In this document: positions 6,283 to 11,380 of the stretch, piece by piece | How positions within the stretch are numbered: the first letter of the stretch is position 1 | Layout of the letters: the number at the start of each line of letters is the position of its first letter | NCBI GenBank assembly: GCA_021106655.1 | Contig: JAIOTT010000001.1 | Coordinates: 1 to 11,380, forward strand | Length of the DNA stretch: 11,380 nt | Direction of reading: 5' to 3' | Source of the DNA: Bacteroidales bacterium | GTDB taxonomy: Bacteria; Bacteroidota; Bacteroidia; Bacteroidales; SMBSF77 | Position numbers and translations under genes: made by a program | Notes under the pieces: generated by a model | The model's input: only the letters and a program-made list of their open reading frames with translations | Told to the model about the DNA's origin: nothing | Database searches by the model: none

Positions 6283-7776
6283 ATTAAGTAATTCTAGAAA
6301 CACAATTCCTTTTTTTGTAATTTGATATTTTTGTTTAGAGCTTTTTGGTCTTTCTGGAATTGTCATACCAATTAGGTCTAATTCCAAAAATAGATTAATA
6401 AATTTATTCCTGAACTTGGTTCTATTCTTCCACTTTGCCAATTCCATAATGTCTTGGGTTGATTGGGGATTTCTGCAATATTCCAATATTTGTTTTACTT
6501 GGTGCCAACCTGGTGCCAACATAGTCCCAACTTGGCCCCAACTTAGTCCCAGCTTAGTCCCAATAGTATTAAGTTCATCTTCCAACTCGTGCTGTAACTC
6601 TTGCGGTTGTGCATAATTCTTGTTGGTAAATGTCACCCTGAATGATATGCCAGGTTCTTTCCATGAAAGTATTATTTCCGGGTATACTTGTAGTTCTTCT
6701 GCTATTAGTTTTAATCCATTACCCCATTGTTCTATAATCCCGAGTCGTTTGAATACTGGAGCCAATGTTTTATTTCGGATGTCAGATTGGCCGGATTCCA
6801 TATCATTAAAATCAATTGAAGGCATTAATTTTCCAGGACTAGTAATTTCAACCGTATCATCAAAAATGGCAATTTTTATGTCTTTACCATTCATTGAATA
6901 ATCTCGATGGATCACAGCATTTCTGATAACTTCTCTTATAGCTATAACCGGGTATTCCCAACGGTCTTTGCGATAAACTCCGGTATAGTCAGTAGAACTT
7001 TTGGAAATGTGCCTTAAAATAAACTGATAGGCTTGTTCGGCTTGCAGGCTTACATTTGTTTCAATGGTCTTTTGGTCAATGAAATTTCCTGGTACTACGC
7101 CTTTAAATCGCGCACATTCAATCTTGGCATAAGGAAACAGCTGCTTACGCAACTCATCATCAGAAAGTAAAATAAGTGACTTAGTTGGTAAATCCTTCCC
7201 TTGTTCTGCCTTGTATAGTTCAAGTTTGGATAATACTTGCTTGTTTAACTCTTCTCCTGTCTTTTCAATAAACAGCTTTTTAAAAGATTCAATGTTCAGA
7301 TCATCAGCTGACTTAATGAATATCAATTCACTATCAAATGAGATGTTTTGCTTTTGTCTTTCCAGTTCAGCTATAATTTCAGGTGATGCTTGGCGATTGG
7401 AAGAACCAACCCGAATATATGTTCCGTATTTAACTCCTTTGCTTTTTAGGTGGTAAGGTGGCGTGCTGCCTTTATGTATTTGAGTTTTGATAATGTATTT
7501 TTCTTCGCGCCTTAGAAATGATATATCGGGCAGGATTATCGGTGTACACTGATCATGAATGATATTACTGATCTTTTCTTCAAGTTCAATCATTTGATCT
7601 TCATCCACACCAACAACTATACGTGGCTTATCTTGTATGCCTAAATAAAACTCACCTCCGGCATCATTAGCGAAGCTGATAATTAACCTTGCCAATTCTG
7701 AATTGGACGGTAAAGTAGACTTAAATTCCAAACGTCTGCCTTCAGGTTGCTTTATTATTTCAGCTAATCCAGTCAT
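6274..7776 (-). CDS. AlbA_2 / GHKL-ATPase-like regulator with winged-helix C-terminus
   Basis: This 500-residue protein belongs to a group often annotated as 'ATP-binding protein' or 'RecG-like'. The N-terminal AlbA_2 (Schlafen-type) domain spans ~1-135, with 'EGRRLEFKSTL' at 12-22 and 'SFANDAGGEFYLGIQD' at 34-49. The HATPase_c_4-like region shows 'IREVIRNAVIHRDYS' (280-294, with E282 and N286 as the N-box), 'EITSPGKLMP' at 310-319 and 'WGNGLKLIAEEL' at 351-362. Residues 406-427 are two 11-residue repeats made by an 11-nt tandem repeat. The last ~70 residues fit a winged helix ('QDIMELAKWKNRTKFRNKFINLFLELDLI'). Members are thought to be DNA-binding regulators, and some occur in defence islands; the target here is unknown. 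A 10-bp inverted repeat sits just upstream of the start and could serve autoregulation. Confidence 0.85.
   Translation of the reverse strand: MTGLAEIIKQPEGRRLEFKSTLPSNSELARLIISFANDAGGEFYLGIQDKPRIVVGVDEDQMIELEEKISNIIHDQCTPIILPDISFLRREEKYIIKTQIHKGSTPPYHLKSKGVKYGTYIRVGSSNRQASPEIIAELERQKQNISFDSELIFIKSADDLNIESFKKLFIEKTGEELNKQVLSKLELYKAEQGKDLPTKSLILLSDDELRKQLFPYAKIECARFKGVVPGNFIDQKTIETNVSLQAEQAYQFILRHISKSSTDYTGVYRKDRWEYPVIAIREVIRNAVIHRDYSMNGKDIKIAIFDDTVEITSPGKLMPSIDFNDMESGQSDIRNKTLAPVFKRLGIIEQWGNGLKLIAEELQVYPEIILSWKEPGISFRVTFTNKNYAQPQELQHELEDELNTIGTKLGLSWGQVGTMLAPGWHQVKQILEYCRNPQSTQDIMELAKWKNRTKFRNKFINLFLELDLIGMTIPERPKSSKQKYQITKKGIVFLELLNKK
6496..6561 (-). repeat. Six tandem copies of an 11-nt unit inside the AlbA_2 gene
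   Basis: Read on the coding (-) strand, the units are GGGACTAAGCT, GGGACTAAGTT, GGGGCCAAGTT, GGGACTATGTT, GGCACCAGGTT and GGCACCAAGTA. Eleven is not a multiple of three, so each copy is read in a different frame and the protein period is 33 nt. The result is GTKLGLSWGQV then GTMLAPGWHQV (residues 406-427), between the ATPase-like region and the winged helix. Confidence 0.9.
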
Positions 7777-7778
7777 TA

Positions 7779-7832
7779 ATAAATCATTTTCTAATTTAGC
7801 GTAAAATTATGAAATAATTCTGAATGATTTAT
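7779..7832. promoter_or_regulatory. 10-bp perfect inverted repeat spanning the AlbA_2 gene leader
   Basis: ATAAATCATT (7779-7788) and AATGATTTAT (7823-7832) are exact inverted copies 34 bp apart. The near copy starts 2 bp upstream of the ATG (7774-7776 on the - strand). The spacer contains TAATTTTA on the - strand (7802-7809), one base from the -7 consensus TAnnTTTG. A dimeric regulator, possibly the gene product itself, could bind both arms. Inferred. Confidence 0.35.
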
Positions 7833-7833
7833 A

Positions 7834-7903
7834 TCGTACCTACGGCACTTTTAATATTTGTGCCTCCCTGTTTGCTACAAACATGCCACACGTCCGGTGT
7901 TAA
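7834..7903. repeat. REP-like palindromic element
   Basis: Two GC-rich imperfect palindromes, GTACCTACGGCAC (7836-7848) and ACACGTCCGGTGT (7889-7901), flank an AT-rich core with GGCAC...GTGCC arms and near-inverse TATTTGT / ACAAACA. The layout resembles dispersed intergenic palindromes I recall from Bacteroidota ('CGTACCTACGGCAC...TTGCTACAAACAT'). No mobile gene is attached. Confidence 0.4.
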
Positions 7904-7966
7904 AACCCGCAACTCGTAACCCGTGACTCGCAACACGCAACCCGTGACTCGCAACCCGCGAACCCG
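7904..7966. repeat. Tandem heptamer array (RACNCGY), nine units
   Basis: The units run AACCCGC, AACTCGT, AACCCGT, GACTCGC, AACACGC, AACCCGT, GACTCGC, AACCCGC and GAACCCG. The period is exactly 7 with variation at set positions. It is non-coding, in the space between the AlbA_2 gene and mnmE. Function unknown. Confidence 0.85.
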
Positions 7967-7975
7967 GGAACTTTT

Positions 7976-8015
7976 GAACTATTAGCACATTAGCATATTA
8001 TCACATTAACACATT
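7976..8015. repeat. Tandem octamer array (NRCACATT-like), five units
   Basis: The units are GAACTATT, AGCACATT, AGCATATT, ATCACATT and AACACATT. The consensus and the AT content differ from the arrays on either side, and the period is 8. The stretch 8016-8053 between this array and the next holds nothing I recognise. Confidence 0.75.
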
Positions 8016-8053
8016 GATTAGCTCTTGTGACTAATTCTGAATAACATGAAAAT

Positions 8054-8157
8054 GCGAACGTGCAAACCTGCGATCGTTCAAACCCGCGAACGTGCAAACC
8101 TGCGAACATGCAAACCTGCGAACGTGCAAACCTGCAAACCTGCGAACGTGTGAACTA
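8054..8157. repeat. Tandem octamer array (GCRAACNT), thirteen units, ending in the mnmE stop codon
   Basis: Thirteen 8-nt units alternate mostly between GCGAACGT and GCAAACCT. The last unit, GTGAACTA (8150-8157), contains the mnmE stop codon (TAG on the - strand, 8155-8157). The array therefore makes up the whole start of the mnmE 3' untranslated region. Confidence 0.88.
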
Positions 8158-9564
8158 TTTCCCCACGCAAAACTTCCCAAAAATATTACCTAATATCTCA
8201 TCTGTAGTGATCTCGCCGGTGATCTCACCGAGATAATGAAGGGCGGAGCGGAGGTCTGTGCTGATAAGGTCGCCTGAAAGGCCTTCAGCCATTCCTTTTT
8301 CAATATTTTCGACGGCTTCGCCGGCCTTGAGGAGTGCTTCGTAATGCCTGCTGTTGGATACCATGGTGGAATCACTTATCTGGTCGTGGTCAACGGATTG
8401 TAAAAGGCTATCGGAAATTAAACTTATATTCTCTTTGCGTTTAGCTGAAACGAAAATGGTTTCGTGCTCTACAAGATATTTGAAACATTTAGGCGCTTCT
8501 ATAAGCATGTCGGTTTTGTTGCCTATGAGTATCAAACGCTTAGTCTCATCTTTAACCCTGGATTTAAAGTCATTGATGACCTCCATAACTCCTTCTTCAG
8601 TACAGTCGCTTATGTCAAACACAAACAGTATGATCTTTGCCTGATCAATTTTTTCATAGGTCTTTTCAATGCCAATTTTCTCTATCTTATCTCTACCTTT
8701 GCGCAGGCCGGCTGTATCGATGAAGCGGAAAGAAACACCTCCGATACTAATGGTGTCTTCTATCACATCACGTGTTGTCCCTGGTATATCTGATACTATT
8801 GCCTTTTCTTCATTCAATATGGCATTGAGTAAGGTGGATTTCCCGACATTGGGCTTGCCGATTATAGCTACAGGTATCCCTTTTTTCAATACATTACCAA
8901 TTGAGAATGAATTGCATAAAATATTTATTTCCTCTTTTATGATTGCTAATAACTCAGAAAGTTGCTTACGATCTGCGAACTCAACATCTTCTTCACTGAA
9001 ATCGAGCTCCAGTTCTATCAGAGAAACAAAATCCAGTAGCTGTCCCCTTAGTGTTTTTATCTTAGATGAAAACCCGCCACGCATATGATTCAATGCCAGG
9101 TCATGCGAAGATTTGGAGGAGGAGTGGATCAGGTCAGCAACTGCTTCTGCCTGCGACAGGTCGAACTTGCCATTCAAAAAAGCACGGAGAGTGAATTCTC
9201 CTGCTTTGGCTAAACGGATACCATTGTTAATTAATAATTCCAGCAACTTTTGTTGTATGTACAATGAACCATGACAAGAGATATCGGCAGCGTCTTCACC
9301 GGTGTAGGAGTGAGGATTGCGGAAAATACTTATAAGAACTTCATCAAGCAGATCATCTTTGTCGCCAATGCTGCCAAAATGCACAGTATGTGTTTTCGCT
9401 TCAGAGAGTTTAAATTTTTTCTTTTGCGGATTGAATATTTTTTCACAAACATTAAATGTCTCAGTACCTGAAATTCGGATTATAGAAATAGCTCCCGTTC
9501 CTGCAGGTGTTGCCAATGCACAAATTGTATCAATTTTATTTTCCAAAGTCTTTTTTGCTGTCAT
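8155..9564 (-). CDS. mnmE: tRNA uridine-5-carboxymethylaminomethyl modification GTPase MnmE (TrmE)
   Basis: MnmE works with MnmG (GidA) in the cytoplasm to modify the wobble uridine (cmnm5U34) of several tRNAs, using GTP hydrolysis and a tetrahydrofolate-derived carbon. The 469-residue length is typical. The N-terminal folate-binding domain begins 'DTICALATPAGTGAISIIRISG'. The 'GEFTLRAFLNGKFDLSQAEAVADLI' block follows at 122-146. The inserted Ras-like G domain shows G1 GKPNVGKST (236-244), PGTTRD (261-266), DTAG (283-286), NKTD (349-352) and SAK (373-375). The protein ends in the signature 'IFGKFCVGK' with the conserved cysteine C466; V replaces the more usual I. It is divergent from sucD. 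A weak -7-like TATCTTTA lies on the - strand at 9607-9614. It is a chromosomal housekeeping gene. Confidence 0.98.
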   Translation of the reverse strand: MTAKKTLENKIDTICALATPAGTGAISIIRISGTETFNVCEKIFNPQKKKFKLSEAKTHTVHFGSIGDKDDLLDEVLISIFRNPHSYTGEDAADISCHGSLYIQQKLLELLINNGIRLAKAGEFTLRAFLNGKFDLSQAEAVADLIHSSSKSSHDLALNHMRGGFSSKIKTLRGQLLDFVSLIELELDFSEEDVEFADRKQLSELLAIIKEEINILCNSFSIGNVLKKGIPVAIIGKPNVGKSTLLNAILNEEKAIVSDIPGTTRDVIEDTISIGGVSFRFIDTAGLRKGRDKIEKIGIEKTYEKIDQAKIILFVFDISDCTEEGVMEVINDFKSRVKDETKRLILIGNKTDMLIEAPKCFKYLVEHETIFVSAKRKENISLISDSLLQSVDHDQISDSTMVSNSRHYEALLKAGEAVENIEKGMAEGLSGDLISTDLRSALHYLGEITGEITTDEILGNIFGKFCVGK

Positions 9565-9613
9565 GACTGCTTGTTTAATTTAGGCTAACAGATATGCTTA
9601 TACTCATAAAGAT

Positions 9614-9642
9614 AGTTGCGGGTTACGGGTTGCGGGTTGGAA
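9614..9642. repeat. Heptamer array (GTTRCGG), left arm of an inverted pair
   Basis: GTTGCGG, GTTACGG, GTTGCGG and GTTGGAA follow at period 7. This is the reverse complement of the AACYCGY word at 7904 and 9743. Bases 9614-9627 are exactly complementary to 9754-9767. Confidence 0.8.
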
Positions 9643-9677
9643 ATTAGGATGAAGAAATTGGATATGTTAGTTTCTTC

Positions 9678-9712
9678 CGAATTTCAAATTTCAAATTTCA
9701 GGTTTCAAGTTT
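9678..9712. repeat. Heptamer array (CRARTTT-like), five units
   Basis: The units are CGAATTT, CAAATTT, CAAATTT, CAGGTTT and CAAGTTT, followed by more T. The period of 7 matches the neighbouring GC-rich arrays although the word is unrelated. Confidence 0.75.
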
Positions 9713-9719
9713 TTTTAAA

Positions 9720-9740
9720 TCGTAATCCATAATTCGTAAT
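9720..9740. repeat. Short heptamer triplet (TCGTAAT)
   Basis: TCGTAAT, CCATAAT and TCGTAAT are consecutive at period 7, directly ahead of the array at 9743. With only three units it is weaker than the others. Confidence 0.5.
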
Positions 9741-9742
9741 TT

Positions 9743-9770
9743 AACACGAAACTCGTAACCCGCAACTCGC
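9743..9770. repeat. Heptamer array (AACNCGN), right arm of an inverted pair
   Basis: The units are AACACGA, AACTCGT, AACCCGC and AACTCGC, the same word family as the array at 7904. Bases 9754-9767 pair exactly with 9614-9627, enclosing 126 bp between mnmE and sucD. Confidence 0.8.
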
Positions 9771-9857
9771 AAAGGTATTTATCATCGAATTAAACTCAAA
9801 ACAAAACATGGTAGTAAATAATACTATCCATTATTCATTTTCAAATAAAAAAAATAC

Positions 9858-9865
9858 TACTTTTG
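9858..9865 (+). promoter_or_regulatory. Candidate Bacteroidota -7 element of the sucD promoter
   Basis: TACTTTTG fits TAnnTTTG exactly, 23 nt before the ATG, with an A-rich leader between. The -33 element is not convincing; only TTTTCA near 9837-9842 is present. The promoter is inferred from motif and position. Confidence 0.45.
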
Positions 9866-9888
9866 GAAATTCTTAAAAAAAATAAAAA

Positions 9889-10761
9889 ATGAGCGTATTA
9901 GTAAATAAAGATTCAAGAATTATTGTTCAGGGTTTTACAGGAACAGAAGGCACTTTTCATGCCACACAAATGATAGATTACGGTACTAATGTTGTTGGTG
10001 GAGTTACACCTGGTAAGGGTGGTAAAATACATCTTGGCAAACCAGTTTTTAATTCTGTTGTTGATGCCGTAAAAAATACTGATGCAAATGTATCACTGAT
10101 ATTTGTACCCCCGGCTTTTGCTGCCGACGCAATTATGGAAGCTGCTGATGCAGGTATCAAAGTCATAGTATGTATCACAGAAGGAATACCTACTAAGGAT
10201 ATGATCATAGTGAAGGAATATTTAAGTAATAAAGATTGCCGGCTTGTTGGACCAAACTGTCCGGGTGTTATTACACCGGGAGAGGCTAAAGTTGGAATAA
10301 TGCCTGGTTTTATTCATAAAAAAGGAAAAATTGGTATTGTATCCCGTTCCGGGACTCTAACCTATGAAGCCGTTGATCAGTTGACAAAAGAAGGCCTGGG
10401 GCAAACAACCGCTATCGGAATAGGAGGGGACCCTATTATTGGAACATCAACACGTGACGCTGTTCAGTTGTTTATGGAAGATCCCGAAACTGAAGGCATA
10501 ATAATGATAGGAGAGATTGGTGGAAATATGGAAGCAGATGCTGCCTACTGGATAAGAGAGCATGGTACAAAACCTGTTGTCAGTTTTATTGCTGGTGCAA
10601 CTGCCCCTAAAGGTAGAACTATGGGACATGCCGGTGCTATCGTAGGAGGTAAAGCGGATACTGCTGAAGCTAAAAAAGAAATTTTAAGAGAATGTGGCGT
10701 GCATGTTGTTGATTCCCCCGCCGACATAGGTTCACGCATGAAAGAAGTTCTTGGGTTGTAA
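9889..10761 (+). CDS. sucD: Succinate-CoA ligase (succinyl-CoA synthetase) subunit alpha
   Basis: This is the alpha subunit of the TCA-cycle enzyme that interconverts succinyl-CoA and succinate with formation of ADP/ATP (or GDP/GTP). The 290-residue length is standard. The N-terminal CoA-binding Rossmann domain shows 'VQGFTGTEGTFHATQMIDYGTNVVGGVTPGKGG', and the 'VGPNCPGVITPGE' loop lies at 120-132. The ligase domain has 'GIVSRSGTLTYEA', 'GIGGDPIIGTS' and 'GEIGGNMEADAA'. The phosphorylated histidine is H247 in 'GRTMGHAGAIVGG'. The start is the ATG after an A-rich leader with a candidate -7 box upstream. No sucC (beta subunit) lies next to it: the upstream neighbour is mnmE and the downstream gene is convergent, so the partner must be encoded elsewhere. 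The call is firm. Confidence 0.98.
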   Translation: MSVLVNKDSRIIVQGFTGTEGTFHATQMIDYGTNVVGGVTPGKGGKIHLGKPVFNSVVDAVKNTDANVSLIFVPPAFAADAIMEAADAGIKVIVCITEGIPTKDMIIVKEYLSNKDCRLVGPNCPGVITPGEAKVGIMPGFIHKKGKIGIVSRSGTLTYEAVDQLTKEGLGQTTAIGIGGDPIIGTSTRDAVQLFMEDPETEGIIMIGEIGGNMEADAAYWIREHGTKPVVSFIAGATAPKGRTMGHAGAIVGGKADTAEAKKEILRECGVHVVDSPADIGSRMKEVLGL

Positions 10762-10793
10762 TTTGCACTTCGTGCGTCATTTGCTTCGCGCCA
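10762..10793. repeat. Paired small hairpins after sucD
   Basis: TTTGCACTTCGTGCGTCA (10762-10779) and TTTGCTTCGCGCCA (10780-10793) are related tandem units. The first contains a GCAC-TTC-GTGC hairpin. There is no T-run directly after, so it is a repeat more than a clear terminator, though it begins right after the sucD stop. Confidence 0.5.
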
Positions 10794-10807
10794 TTTATTG
10801 TTATTGA

Positions 10808-10838
10808 ATGACAACCTAATGACTACCTAATTACCCTA
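10808..10838. repeat. 11-nt tandem repeat running into a stop codon
   Basis: ATGACAACCTA (10808-10818), ATGACTACCTA (10819-10829) and a shorter ATTACCCTA (10830-10838) are consecutive. The final CTA is the stop codon (TAG) of the - strand gene, the same arrangement as at the end of mnmE. Confidence 0.6.
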
Positions 10839-11380
10839 ATCATCCTCCACAAACTGATATGTCCCAAGATCAGGTACACTCCCCCTGTCAACGCCTTCTA
10901 TATCTAAGGGTACACCCATGGGAATACCTGCTCCGATAGCAGGAGAGGTGCTTTGAAGTTTATAATCATTTTCGTGATAGTCTGCAAATAAAGGATCTTC
11001 ATTCTTGATACAAAATTCAAGACTGTCGGAATTTATCGTTGTTCGTAACAGACAATGATCAAAGGTATAATTAAAAATACTGGAAGAAGAATAATTATCC
11101 AAAAGAATTTCTTCTTCATTGGAACCATAAATAATACAATTCCCGAAATATGCATTTTCAAGAGGACGAACATGAAAAGATCCGTAAATGTCTTCGTAGT
11201 AGTTATTTAAAACTACAGAAGGTGTCTGCCTTGAAGAATAGTTCCAGTAATTTCCGATAGTACAATGGCGAAAATCATAATTTCCTCCAATCGACATGAC
11301 AACAGCATATTGCCCGCAGGAGTTAATAACGCAATTTGTGGCAGTAACATATGAGCCTTGTGCAAAAATGCCTGTACTCA
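10836..11380 (-). CDS. Parallel beta-helix surface protein, C-terminal part (5' end outside window)
   Basis: The - strand frame is open from the window end to TAG at 10836-10838 (181 codons). The ATG at 11297 is not a convincing start, because the same repeat style continues upstream ('STGIFAQGSYVTATNCVINS'). The sequence consists of short beta turns such as 'TNCVINSCGQYAVVM', 'FRHCTIGNYW', 'FGNCIIYGSNEEEIL' and 'FDHCLLRTT', typical of right-handed parallel beta-helices. It ends 'EDPLFADYHENDYKLQSTSPAIGAGIP', then 'VPLDIEGVDRGSVPDLGTYQF', the tail I know from 'choice-of-anchor Q' proteins. These are usually secreted or surface proteins that may bind polysaccharide. No secretion tail follows, so an anchor would depend on the unseen N-terminus. 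It converges with sucD. The fold call is moderately firm; substrate unknown. Confidence 0.8.
   Translation of the reverse strand, partial: STGIFAQGSYVTATNCVINSCGQYAVVMSIGGNYDFRHCTIGNYWNYSSRQTPSVVLNNYYEDIYGSFHVRPLENAYFGNCIIYGSNEEEILLDNYSSSSIFNYTFDHCLLRTTINSDSLEFCIKNEDPLFADYHENDYKLQSTSPAIGAGIPMGVPLDIEGVDRGSVPDLGTYQFVEDD

Larger units (their letters stand above)
9565..9888. other. Divergent mnmE-sucD intergenic region, filled with short repeats
   Basis: These 324 bp carry no gene. They hold heptamer arrays on both strands, a 14-bp inverted repeat made by two of them, a poly-T stretch and the presumed promoters of both flanking genes. The separate arrays are listed as their own features. Confidence 0.7.

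Noticed and set aside
6204..6287. 27-residue + strand frame (MENSVDFTTLDISRDLPSEL...) overlapping the end of the small zinc-type gene
   Set aside because: It is very short, overlaps the stop of the convergent gene and a possible terminator, and has no start signal of its own. It reads like protein but cannot be supported.
7904..8157. CRISPR array
   Set aside because: Units are 7-8 nt and contiguous with no unique spacers of 25-40 nt, and no cas gene is nearby.
8669..9088. Long + strand frame opposite mnmE (139 codons)
   Set aside because: It lies wholly antisense to a certain mnmE gene and has low-complexity serine-rich composition typical of a shadow frame.
9655..9720. Riboswitch or structured leader upstream of sucD
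   Set aside because: The pattern is simple tandem repetition plus a T-run; no known aptamer core was recognised.
10545..10814. - strand frame opposite the end of sucD
   Set aside because: It is antisense to a highly conserved gene with no family features of its own.
1..11380. tRNA or rRNA genes, insertion sequence, integrase or attachment site
   Set aside because: No cloverleaf, rRNA-like stretch, transposase or integrase motif was seen on either strand. The 16-bp repeats at 282/1263 are part of hsdR starts and not a recognisable att site.

Overview
The window looks like a chromosomal segment of an AT-rich member of the Bacteroidota. The evidence is two lipoproteins with short Bacteroidota-style signal peptides, a surface beta-helix protein with a 'DPLF...Y.L...SPAI' tail, A-rich leaders instead of strong Shine-Dalgarno sites, and a TAnnTTTG-type -7 element in front of sucD. 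GC-rich 'AACCCGCAACTCGTAACCC' word repeats of the kind I recall from this phylum fill several intergenic spaces. I cannot name a genus.

Region 1 (1-3722) is the distal part of a type I restriction-modification operon on the + strand. It holds the C-terminal end of the specificity subunit HsdS, a cargo gene for a BRO-N (phage antirepressor-like) protein, and hsdR of the EcoAI/EcoEI (type IB) kind. The cargo gene sits between two exact 16-bp copies of the hsdR start. Deleting one copy plus the cargo would restore an ATGA overlap between hsdS and hsdR. hsdR carries an in-frame repeat insertion between two helicase motifs and a tripled cysteine motif. An in-frame TAA cuts off its last 39 codons, which are otherwise intact downstream.

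Region 2 (3723-6214), + strand, holds two probably co-transcribed lipoprotein genes (one coiled-coil, one lipocalin-like plus TPR) and a small four-cysteine putative zinc-binding protein. None has a function I can name.

Region 3 (6274-7776), - strand, encodes an AlbA_2 plus GHKL-ATPase-like plus winged-helix protein, of the group often labelled RecG-like regulators. Its linker is built from an 11-nt tandem repeat read through all three frames.

Region 4 (7777-10835) is core genome: mnmE (-) and sucD (+), divergently transcribed and surrounded by short-period tandem arrays of 7, 8 and 11 nt. Two of these arrays run into the stop codon of the neighbouring - strand gene. Region 5 (10836-11380) is the 3' end of a - strand gene for a beta-helix surface protein that continues past the window.

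Overall, a defence/accessory block (restriction operon, AlbA_2 protein, lipoproteins) adjoins housekeeping genes. I did not find a clearly new multi-gene system. The most informative signals are the cargo insertion and decay signs in the restriction operon, and the genome's tendency to grow short tandem repeats both between and inside genes.
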